64,000 bases of DNA from Hypoxylon rubiginosum (Eukaryota > Ascomycota > Sordariomycetes > Xylariales > Hypoxylaceae). The position numbers were made by a program, and so were the translations under genes. The notes under the pieces are model-generated. The model was not told where the DNA came from and did not search any database. It was given only the letters and a program-made list of their open reading frames with translations. Below, piece after piece: positions 12,057-23,200 of this stretch (position 1 is the stretch's first letter; each line of letters begins with the position of its first letter). The stretch lies in NCBI GenBank assembly GCA_902806565.1, contig CADCXA010000062.1, positions 806,001-870,000 of the forward strand. Direction: 5' to 3'.

Positions 12057-12885
12057 GGATAAGGGACGGGGGTGGGAGGAACAGGTAAAGAGACGAGACG
12101 GAGTGTGAGAAGAGATAAATACTAATAGTATAAAAAATGGTGGCGGATATGGATACGGGTACGGTACCTCTCACGACCTCGGAATGGGGTCGAAGAATTA
12201 AACTCGAGACTCTAGGGACGGGGAGGGGAATTGGAGATGAAAGAGAGGGGAGAAACTAGTGGGATTTACGAGAGGCATGCTAGGAAGCTATGTTTTCGTT
12301 GTTTCTATATTTTCCGTTTCCTTCTGAGCTTTGATTCAATACGAATTATGAATAAATTAGGTACCTCGTATATTAAGGGCATGGAAATGCACATTGGCTG
12401 TAGCGAGATCTGAGTAGTTAGAACATCTCCCTCCCCAGGTTGGGAAACACATAGCTCGGATTTGTAGTAGCATAGCGTCTAGCTTTCTACTAGGTACTTA
12501 GTTAGCTAGATAGTGACAAAGGCATTGCAAATACACAACATTTTGATCGTGACAGCCATCGGCTAATCAGTAACAAGACGAACGTACTCTAGACCCCTCA
12601 GGTCACTTGGGCTCTTAGAAAAACACCGTTGCTATTGATCCATGTAGACAATTAAGGTGACGCCTAATGCGATTCACATCCTCCACCTATCATAGAGGAT
12701 ATCTCTAACTAGAACCGCACTATGCGTAGGTACCTGTCCAAAAGACCTCCATGTACAATCTGCCAGTTCCATTATAGACACCTCCGCTGTCTTCTACTCA
12801 CACGCCTATTCCCCAGTTCCCAGTTCATTACCGGAGTGTTACGGGTACACGACGCCATAAGCACAGGGAGTCGTAGATTTCGTTT
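12057..12885. other. Convergent intergenic region, no gene seen
   Basis: The 829 bases between the stop codons of MOG1 and the SprT-like gene hold both 3' untranslated regions. They are AT-rich with no convincing frame, tRNA or strong repeat. Confidence 0.6.
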
Positions 12886-15086
12886 TCATAGTTCGTCGTC
12901 GATCGTGAGTATTTCTACCGCGCTCTGCAGCTCCGTCAACCCGGTCTGCCCTTTCTGAGCCTGCTTCTCCTCCTGCGAGAGCGCCCGCCACTTGGCCGAG
13001 ACAAACGCCATGCGGTCCTTGGATGGTATCTCCTTATTGGTCTGAGCCAGGATTTTCATCTCTCTAGCCACGTACTGCTGCCACGCGCTCGGCTGTTTCT
13101 TTCCTGCCGTCGTGGCTTGCTTCTTCCCCTTCTCACGATCCGTGTCGGGATTGCTAGGAGTAGGAGATTGGCCACCGCGGTTCCGTGGCGTTGGCTTGAT
13201 TTGCTGGAGCCGACCTTTACAGCTGGCGCATCGGTGAATCTCGGTATTAACACTCTTCGAGTGCCGCTTGACATCCCAAGTGCAGTCGGCACACTTCCAG
13301 ACGTACTTGTATTCGATCTCGTAGTTGTGCTTCGTCGTGACAACGATACCGCGATCTTTGAATACGCGGCCACATACCGCTCCCCAGTTCTTGAACTCGG
13401 GGCCGTGCGCCATCTTGGGCTTGCCGTTGAGCATGAAGACGGCTAGATGACAGTACTCATGCGCTACCGTGTTGAGCAAGTCGGTCTCGTTGGCAAGGAC
13501 CTTGGACGCTAGCTCGATGGACGCGTAGTGCTGCTTGTGCTTGCTGATCGAGCCGTCTGTATTTGTAGTGGTGGTTGACAGTGTCCTGCACTTCCAGTGC
13601 GCGCGGCCGGCCGTTGAGTTCAGCGTGTTGGACCACGTTATCCGTAGTCCGCCCGTGTCTTTCGTGAGCTCTATTAGCTGTCCGTTGGTGATGCGATTGT
13701 CAAGTTCCTGTAGGAAGGTCCGAGCCATCTCTTCCTTGACGGCGTCAAAGGCCTTCCTCGTGGCCCGCTTCTCCGCATTGGTGAGCTTCGTCTCGGCTTT
13801 AGTACCATCCTGTCCTTGATTCTTCTTGGGGCTCATTGGTTTCTTCTCAGGCGAGTGCTTGTCGATCCAGCGGAAGTTCTCCTCGGGGTCCCAGAACTCC
13901 TTATGCTCGGGTTTCCACGGCGACTTCGGAATCTTTGGGGTTTTGAAGGGCGACGCCGGAAGCGTCTTCTTAGGTGTCATAGGTTCCGATGGGGGGCTCA
14001 GCTTCCTGTTCCCTTTGCTTGAGGGTTCGTCTGGCTCGGAGTCCTCATTGAATCTAAAATAGTAATTAGCCTGGGTGTTCTTTGTCATGTCGTGGACGGC
14101 ACTAGTGAGTCACGACAACCGCATGTAAATGCGTCTTACATCTGAAGTTTTTGGAAAACATCTTCTAGATTTCCCAGTTGGGGGGCTTTAAAAGATGGTA
14201 GATGAGAGTCATTCTGTCTTCGTGGCTTGGATGCATGTTTGGTTGGATCAGTGGTTGTTGTCTTGGTTTGCTCGTTGCTTGATGCCGTTTTCTTGCCTGG
14301 ATTTGCAAATAATGTTCTTTGCGGCCTGGCCCACTGGTCATTTGGACTCCTAGAGCGTCGCGTAGGTTGTGTTGAAGAGATTCCAGATCCCGAATTCCAC
14401 GCATCTGATTCAGAATCTGATATTGAAATGAACTCGGAGCTTTCTTCGCCACTAGGCTCCTTCTTATCTCCTAAGATGTCTGATTCATCGTCGTCAAATT
14501 CACCCAGCAGCGCGACAAGCTCTTTTATCTCCTCAGAAAGCTGGGCATTCTTTGTTTGCCCATCCGGACCTCCACCGTCCTGCTTGGGCTTGGGCTTGGG
14601 CTTGGGCTTGTCCTTCTCTTTTTCTAACGTATTTCGATCTACGTTAAGCGAAACCGTGCGAGGACCTGTCTTATTGGCCTTTGCCGGCATGAATTTGGAT
14701 GTGTCCTTGGAAGAGATGCCCGTTTCCGTATTTGGACCTCGAGGACGAGCACGGGAACTTCCAGAGTTCGAATCTTGGCGATCCTTCTCTTCCTTCTTCG
14801 CTCTTCCATTCCATGGCTTCAGGAGAGATCCGTCTACAGTTTGACTCTGGCCGAGTTTCCGTCGCCTTAGCGGTGTCGCCTTTACACCGGGATTTGACTT
14901 GGTTGACTTGGTTGGCTCCTCTTTTGTACTCCTTCCTGCCTGTGACTTGGTCTTTGACGTAGCTGACGTCTTTTCCTTGGCGCTTTCACGGCTTGCCGCA
15001 TCCTGCACTTTATGTTGATATTGTCGAATAACCGTATCCCAGTCTGGGATATCATCGTCACTGCTACCACCGTACTCGTCTAACAT
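12886..15086 (-). CDS. GCNA-like SprT-domain protease with zinc ribbon and HMG box
   Basis: Two exons on the - strand, 14140-15086 and 12886-14101, joined across a 38-nt GT..AG intron (14102-14139), give 720 residues. Residues 1 to about 450 are disordered and rich in Ser, Lys, Asp and Glu, with a (KP)n run near residue 165 and an acidic hydrophobic patch (SSEFISISDSESDAW) like a SUMO-interacting motif. The SprT-like domain (about 430-580) carries the metal site His530-Glu531-x-x-His534 and probably His548 (AHGPEF). A zinc ribbon follows with Cys pairs 586/589 and 607/610. An HMG-box-like helix set fills about 655-708. This order (disordered acidic region, SprT, zinc ribbon, HMG) is that of GCNA/ACRC, which acts on DNA-protein crosslinks; that role is inferred here. 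The N-terminal exon and the conserved exon could be misread as two genes. Confidence 0.85.
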
Positions 15087-17682
15087 GTTGGTGGTCGTCC
15101 TCTTATCAATATCATGCCTTATGAGAACTGATACTGATATGTGGAAATTGTCGATGGGATTGGAATTATGCTGTATGCTATTGATTCATGGTGGAAGAAA
15201 TTGAAGAAATAGGGTTAGTGAGCTTTAAAGACTGATAAGCTATCCTGCTGGTTGCCAGGCAACGAGGGACAGACGGGTGGATACCCACCAGGTGTAATTG
15301 GATAGGCTAACAACTGACAGCTGATGGGTCAAACTCAATCAATCATCTACAGTCATCAGCGATTTTTATCTTATTCTTAATGATGTAAGACCGGTCCAAT
15401 CCGTTAGATACATAAGGCCTACATATGTAGGTTTCTACAAAGTAAACCCCGTTCCGCTCGCATGTATTCCCGTGTTAACCTTATCGGTTGGTTTGTGCAT
15501 GCGGAGGACGAAGGCTCGTTCAATCTACGATAGACTTGGATCATTGCATTGCAGAGCAGCCAACTTGGTGTATGCTAGGACCTTGAGGTGAGCTGATCTC
15601 AAATCGACTGTACCAAGTATTAGCATCAGCTTTCCTGAGATGTATGAGGTGCTCAGGTGCTCAGGTGCTATGTGCAATGCAAGGGATGGGGCTATGCTTC
15701 TTTGATTCAGATCTGAGACGTCCAAGGCCCTGCTGATATCCTAAACCTAGTTAAATAATATATCACCTTGACTGCTTGACAAGCGCATAAGAAGATATCG
15801 TTGTCAAATCTATGCATCATCGGATTCTGTCATTACGCATTCGATATTTTAATACCTACTTAGGTAGTCTAATTGGTCGTAGAAGAGTCTCAGCTCTGGA
15901 TGGCTTGGTTTTCATCTTGGAAGTTGATCAAATAAGGCGAGGTGGCGGTAGTGCTACGTACTCATATCCCTCCGGTCGAGTATGTGCATGTACTCATTGA
16001 AATATACTAAAAATATCTAAATATAAATTACACCGAGTCTCTGATCGTCACACCAATGGCCTCGCCATTAAAGAAACACAAAAGAACCAGAGTTGTTGGT
16101 GAGAGATATCGAGTTGCCTTTTTAATGCAAGCCTGGTGGTTCGTTATTGGATCCTGTCAGTCATGCTGCCGTGCAAAGTACAATGGCATCGATACAATCA
16201 TCGATACTACGAACACAAGACCTGGCGCTCGCTGAAATACCCAAATTTCTTTACTGCTTCCAGTGCTTCATAAGCAATGAGGGGCGCAGCTAATCGATTT
16301 GGACGTTGGCGTCTGCGCGGCGTGCCCCTGAAATTTGCAAGACGAATCCTGCCGTCCGCCGCCGGATCTTGAGATTTGATCTATGCAGCCATGGATATGC
16401 TCTTTAATATGTACGTACTTCGTACCTAGGTTATAAGCAGTCAGGCACCCTAGAATAGATTATAAATTCGAGAAATTTGTTGGTTGAATTCAATCTTGCT
16501 AGTTCTTCGTCCTACACTATGTACTATGTAGGTATTGTATATAGAAGCCCACCTACCACCAAGATAGGGGTTCCCCTGAGATAGCGACAAGTCTGACGAA
16601 AATTTTAATGGCTAAAAAAAACTTCGCTAGCCCATTTAGTCCACCTAATATAGTAGACTGATTGGCCGGAGTTGATTATGAGAATCATGAAGCGGACGAA
16701 ATAGTAAGTGACAGAGTGAGAGAGGGCTTATTAAGTCGTCCGGTAGGAAATGGAGTTCCCCGCCATTTATTAACTAGACGCGTGGATAGTTTCCCAAAGG
16801 TGCATAGATATTTCCTTTTTCCCTGCAGAGTAATTAATTGCCTACACACTACATCGTACGTGTCTGCGTGTATAGGTGCATAGCACTAGATGACCACGTA
16901 ATATGAGTATTTCGTCATCGAAAGCCACAAGAAGATATGACGGCCGGTACCTGCATACAACGGGGGATCGTTATTTGCTAGTCCAAAACTGCCCCCCATC
17001 TTTCCCCCCTCCGGCACGGACGCATTGATTGGACGCCACCGTGATCGATCGCCCTTTTCGCCAGATATAGTATGTAGTTGCAACTGTTTCGGCTAATGAT
17101 ATGCGAATAGGGCTTGCTCTTTCTTTCTCAATCTTCGAGATAATTTCTTAATCTAGTCAGCGGCGAGATTGATGGAAGTCGTAGGGGTCGCGTCACACCC
17201 TACTGTACAGGTTTGCTAGTTGGACGTTGATGAAATGCATCCATCATTAACGGCTTACGCTGGCAGGCTGGCACGTATCCTGCATATGTACCATGTAGGA
17301 GATGTAGTAGTGGTAGCACCTAACCGCATTTGCCATACCATCTGGGATCGTATTCAAGAACGGTTTACTTGCTTAGGCTGGGGCTAGGCAAAGGGGACAG
17401 AGGGAATGGGTGGCAAAAGACTGGTTCGGCTGCTGAGGGTGGGTTGCATGTCTTGCAGATAAGCACCTCTCACCTCACGCCTTTTTTGTTCCCAAAATGT
17501 AATACGAACCTTGGAGAATACGATGTTGGCTTTAGAATGGTTTAATACGATGTCCCTTTCCTCGTGAAAAATATAGTAGTAGGTAGGAACAATTGTACCA
17601 TCACCCGATATAACAGAATGCTGAGCTTCGAATTAATAAAAGTCCTTGCGTCGAGTGTGCTACCAATGCGTACGTTCTTTTT

Positions 17683-17719
17683 AGGTACCTACATGTATGT
17701 ACATGTACTGTAGGTACCT
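17683..17719. repeat. Inverted repeat with 11-bp perfect arms
   Basis: AGGTACCTACA at 17683-17693 is exactly complementary to TGTAGGTACCT at 17709-17719. The 15-nt centre contains further TACATGTA-like sequence. It belongs to the TACCTACA palindrome family of this window. Confidence 0.8.
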
Positions 17720-19149
17720 TACTAGATACACTTAGATATAACGGCATGGCATGTTTGTGTGCTGTGGTCTGAGCGAGTTTGTAGTAGACTGCTATAGTCT
17801 GAAGACTCAACACTGGTTTGAGTGATAGTGCGGACCGAATCTTTTCTCGATAGTGAGGTTTTCAAGAGAAGAATTAACAATGGTAGAATAAAGTAAAAAA
17901 AAGAGGCGGATGCGGATACGGCATTAGCGTCGGGTATACTGTGAAGGTTTTGGCTAGCCGATAGGAAGAGAACAGCGGCCGGTCCGTTAGGGCGTACCTA
18001 AATTTAAACGGCCCAAGGTACATGTAGGAAAAAAAGACATCAGATGGAAACTCTACTTGCGCTGGTCGAACACACCCACCACAACCAACCACCAAACTAA
18101 CCTCCTGAGTTACGGCTAGAATTGAAGAAACATCGGATGACAACTGACACTGACATGCCGAACTTGGCTGACTGCTTGGGTGGCGCAAGTAGGTTTCTGT
18201 CAAAGAATTTGGCAGCTTGGACTAGAAGAGCACATATGGGCATCGAAATCCGACGAAATTGTCTTCTCACAGCTCGTCAAGTTGCTGTACGGTCTTACGA
18301 TGACCGGATAGATGGATTAGTACATACATACTGTGCCACTGTACATAATGTACCTACTAGATCTACTAGCATCTCCATAGTCGAGGTGCAGGTCGGAACA
18401 CATCCAACTCCTAATTACCCCTGTCCGAATGGGATCTGTCGGCCAATAAGGGGCTTACTCTCACCACTGATGAATCAAAGACGACCTGTTTTGGTAATCG
18501 CTAACCCCACCGGTATGCTCTCCTTAATAGGTCACATTCTAACAGCTTGCCGAGTAATATCATCGTTCGACCTGTTAGTATTGTACTTCACCAGTCAGGA
18601 ATAGGGCAGCTCAGTTACATCAAACCCACCCTAGCCTCCTGGTAGCAAAGCTCCGTACACAGCCACATCCCAAATTCGTTCTCCTAGTTCCTGGTGGCCC
18701 CGTTTCCATCTCGATCTCGACTTTAATATGCACTGTTTTATACATAGGAAGAATGATAGTACTCTTCTAGATACTGTCCTATTTTGTTCCTACATTCTGT
18801 AGCCGGATACACCGGTGTTTACTGCTAGATATAAATCGAGTAGAGAGCTGCTACTTAGGCATACAGGAGACAGAAGCGAAATGAGACCGTAGACATAATG
18901 CAAGGTATGCATACATCACAATATATACATGTAGTTCGATGCGTCGGGGAACCGTCAGCGCTGTAAGCCTGCATGTACCGCACAGTGTATACAGCACAAA
19001 CCACCACGAACCCGACCCTGGCTAAGGGGGGCGATACCAACCACAGATACCTCAGACTGGGCTGGGCTAAGCTTTGCCCGAATTCCCCCTGGCTACCTTA
19101 GGTACCTTCTCCTTTCCTGACATTTTTTCTTGATTCTCGATCCTAAAGT

Positions 19150-19300
19150 TCCATGTTCCATTCCCCTTTCCCCCCTCTCGCCCTTAACAAAACTTGTTTT
19201 ACACTCGCTTTTCATCCATCGACTTTTTTAATTCTCCTTACCTATTCACTAACTCTCCTTCCTTCTTCCTTTTCTTTTTTACGCCCATTTCGCCGCTTCA
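19150..19300 (+). promoter_or_regulatory. Pyrimidine-rich tract, probable core promoter area of FKS1
   Basis: The + strand is dominated by C and T over about 150 nt, a usual feature just upstream of transcription starts in highly expressed filamentous fungal genes. It lies about 1 kb before the FKS1 ATG, leaving room for a long 5' leader. This is inference from composition only. Confidence 0.35.
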
Positions 19301-20166
19301 TCTCTACGTGGAAAACGTCAGGGGAAAGCGTGAGGACTAGCAAGGAAAAAAGGAAAGAGAACTCGGAAAAAGGAGTTTCTTCATACAGACGAGAGAGAGC
19401 TGTATCCTTTCGTTACTTTCAGGTACTAACTTGGCTGCACCCCTATTGTGCTTTGCTCCCGCCTTCCGTTGAATTCGTCCAACGCACGTTCGTTTAGCGG
19501 TCCGCGAAGAACACGGAAACCTCAGGCCAACTTGGAGAGTACTCGGAATCTTTCGCTCGACTACGGATTCATGATAAAAAAATAAAGTCCCAATCTACAG
19601 TCAATCGTTTACGACACAAAATTCGGAATCGAAATCGGGGTTAACAGACGCCGACTTACGACTACGATTACGCCTACGCAATAAAGGGAGAGAACTTGGA
19701 AGTGGAATTTGTCAGATTCGCCAATCAAACGCGGTCTCGGGTCTCGGTCCAAGCCTTCGAGTTACCTACCCGTTCAGGGGCTCGCCGCGCTAATTGCACT
19801 AATTGGTCCTAGAATTAGTGCCAAACCGGGTCGCGTCGCCAGGAACCAAAACCTTGGAAGTCAACACTCGCTTTTTTGCACCTTTACCTTTTTTCAGGTT
19901 CTGACACCTGCAACCTGCAACTTGCAAAAACCTGCCCATTGTGCATTGTGCATTGTGCAAGGGCAGCGCATCCTTCCAAGTCAACAAACAAATCATCCAC
20001 CCAAACTGCCTCACCTCTCACCTCTGACCTCTGACTACCAACACCGTCACAAAGAAAAACTCGTACTTGTGGCCGGCCACATTGACTCCAATATTACAAG
20101 TTTATAATATTAATCATCAACCATTTCACAATCGCCTGTTCAAGTCATCTAATGAATCTCTGAACT

Positions 20167-20238
20167 GTAAGTACCCAATCAACCACAAGTCGCGGGTGCA
20201 TTTCTTTAAATCTTGGTTTTCTTTTCTTCAATTCACAG
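20167..20238 (+). other. Probable intron in the FKS1 5' leader
   Basis: GTAAGTACCC at 20167 and a pyrimidine-rich stretch ending TTCACAG at 20238 frame a 72-nt intron-like segment that ends 55 nt before the FKS1 start codon. Size, donor and acceptor match the coding introns of this window. Confidence 0.6.
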
Positions 20239-20293
20239 TACTGACACCCGTCGCTGCAGATTGCTTCCCGTTACTTCGCTCTGAATTGCCAAA

Positions 20294-23200
20294 ATGTCGG
20301 GCTACCAACAGCAAGGAGGTGGTCATCACGACTACAACGAGGCCTACGGGCAAAACCACGACTCGTACTACCAAGACGATCAGAATGGTCACTACTATGA
20401 CAGCAATGGCTACGATAACCACGGCCAGCAACAGCCAGCAGCAGCAGCACCACCGCATCATGCGAACGATGGTTACTATGATGAATCGTGAGTATTGCGC
20501 GCTGAATTAATTGAAAGCACTTGAGAGCTGTTGCTGACAACGATACACAGTGGTTACTACAACGCCGATGCTAATAACCCGTACGCTGCCGAGGGTGGCT
20601 ACTACGACAGCCACGACCAGCACCAAGCGCATGGAGACTACTATGACGATGGCCAGGGTGGCTACTACGATAACTACAACCAAGGCGGCGGCTACGCTAA
20701 TGGAGGACGCCGAGGCGATTCCGAAGAGGATTCCGAGACGTTTAGTGATTTCACTATGAGATCCGACATGGCTCGTGCCACTGATATGGACTATTACGGC
20801 CGAGGCGACGAGAGATACAGCGGCTATGACAACGGGTACGGAGGTAATAGAGGATACAGACCACCCTCGTCGCAGGTGTCGTACGGTGGGAATCGCTCGT
20901 CCGGTGCCTCCACGCCTAACTTTGGCATGGACTACGGCAATCTTCCGAATGGCCAAAGATCGCGGGAGCCGTATCCTGCATGGACATCCGATGCGCAGAT
21001 TCCTTTGTCCAAGGAGGAAGTGGAAGATATCTTCATGGACCTCACCAACAAATTCGGCTTCCAGCGCGACAGCATGCGGAACATGTACGACCATCTGATG
21101 GTTCTACTTGACTCGAGGGCTTCCCGAATGACGCCAAACCAAGCTTTATTATCCCTGCACGCGGATTACATCGGTGGTGATAACGCCAACTACCGGAAAT
21201 GGTATTTCGCTGCTCATCTCGACCTCGATGATGCTGTGGGCTTCGCAAATATGGGCAAGAAGGCTCGTAAGTCCAAGAAGAAGTCTAAGAGCAAGAAGGG
21301 CGAACAGCCCGAGGATCAGGTCCTTGAGGATCTGGAAGGCGACGATAGCTTGGAGGCGGCTGAGTACCGGTGGAAGACACGTATGAACCGCATGTCCCAG
21401 CACGACAGGATCCGTCAAATTGCTCTGTACCTCCTATGCTGGGGTGAAGCGAACCAAGTCCGTTTTATGCCTGAATGTCTCTGCTTTATCTTCAAGTGTG
21501 CAGATGACTATCTCAACTCGCCCGCATGCCAGAACCTGGTCGAACCCGTCGACGAGGGTACCTTCTTAAACAGCGTAATTACGCCGCTCTACCAATACTG
21601 CAGAGATCAGGGATACGAAATCTTTAACGGTGTTTACGTTCGACGGGAACGTGATCATAACCAGATTATTGGTTACGATGATTGCAACCAACTTTTCTGG
21701 TACCCTGAAGGCATCGAGCGTATCGTTCTTGAAGACAAGAGCAAGCTGGTAGATGTTCCCCCAGCGGAGCGTTACCTCAAACTCAAAGACGTAAACTGGA
21801 AGAAGTGTTTCTTCAAGACTTACAAGGAGACGCGATCTTGGTTCCACATGATTGTTAATTTCAATCGTATCTGGATTATCCACCTAACCATGTTCTGGTT
21901 CTACACTGCGCACAACGTTCCCTCGCTCCTGGTCGGTGCCGCGTACGAGCAGCAGGTCAACCAGCAGCCGCCAGCATCTGCACAATGGTCCATTGTCGGA
22001 GCTGGAGGTGCCATTGCTGCTCTGATCCAGATCATAGCAACCTGTGCCGAGTGGGCGTATGTACCGCGGCGATGGGCGGGTGCTCAGCATCTTAGCAAGC
22101 GTCTCATGTTTCTGATCGTCGTGTTCGCCATCAACCTCGGTCCCAGTGTATACATCTTCGCCTTCCCCGATAATCAGGAAGACAAAGCGTCTTTGGTTCT
22201 GGGTATTGTTCAGTTTTTTATTGCGCTGGCTACCTTCATATTCTTCTCTATCATGCCACTAGGTGGCCTGTTTGGCAGCTACCTGACCAAGAACTCACGA
22301 CGTTATGTGGCCAGCCAGACATTTACCGCTAGTTGGACGCACCTCAAGGGTAACGATAGGGCCTTGTCGTATTTCTTGTGGGTTGCCGTTTTCGGGGCCA
22401 AGTTCGGAGAGTCCTACGGTGCCCTGACTCTCTCTCTTCGTGACCCGATTCGTTACCTCTCGATCATGGATGTTTCGTCCTGCCTCGGAGATGCTCAGAT
22501 TGGAGCGATCCTCTGTCGATACCAGCCGACCGTTGTCTTGATACTTATGACTCTCACTGACTTGGTCCTCTTCTTCCTCGACAGCTACATGTGGTATGTC
22601 TTGCTCAACGCCGTCTTCTCCATCGCGAGGTCGTTCTACCTGGGATCTTCTCTCTTGACTCCCTGGAGAAATATCTTCTCGCGACTTCCGAAGCGAATTT
22701 ACTCGAAAATTCTGGCTACCACGGACATGGAAATTAAGTACAAGCCCAAGGTTCTGATTTCTCAAGTCTGGAACGCTATTGTGATTTCTATGTATCGAGA
22801 ACATCTACTGGCCATTGATCATGTCCAGAAGCTGCTGTACCACCAAGTTCCATCCGAGCAAGAGGGCAAGCGTACTCTGCGTGCGCCAACTTTCTTCGTC
22901 TCTCAGGAGGATCACTCGTTTAAGACGGAATTTTTCCCGAGTCACAGCGAGGCTGAGCGTCGTCTTTCTTTCTTCGCCCAGTCGCTGTCTACGCCGATCC
23001 CCGAGCCTCTACCTGTCGACAACATGCCCACATTCACCGTCCTGATCCCTCATTACGGCGAGAAAATTCTCCTTACCCTACGAGAGATTATTCGTGAAGA
23101 TGAGCCTTACTCCCGTGTTACGCAACTTGAGTATCTCAAGCAACTACACCCTCACGAATGGGACTGCTTCGTCAAAGACACCAAGATTCTGGCTGATGAG

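Larger units (their letters stand above)
15087..20293. other. 5.2-kb spacer upstream of FKS1, no supported gene
   Basis: The longest open frame (160 codons, + strand, 18122-18604) has random composition and no family resemblance. The region contains an 11-bp inverted repeat at 17683-17719, a GGTGCTCA repeat near 15650, a pyrimidine-rich tract (about 19150-19300) and the FKS1 5' leader with an intron. Part may be long promoter or non-coding transcript. Confidence 0.55.

Noticed and set aside
16056..16240. A small + strand frame beginning MASPLKKHKRTRVV
   Set aside because: About 60 codons with a basic start, but no similarity or splice context that I can support.
18122..18604. A 160-codon open frame on the + strand in the FKS1 upstream spacer
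   Set aside because: It is the longest frame there, but amino-acid use looks random, no domain is visible, and its start lacks a conserved block or secretion signal.
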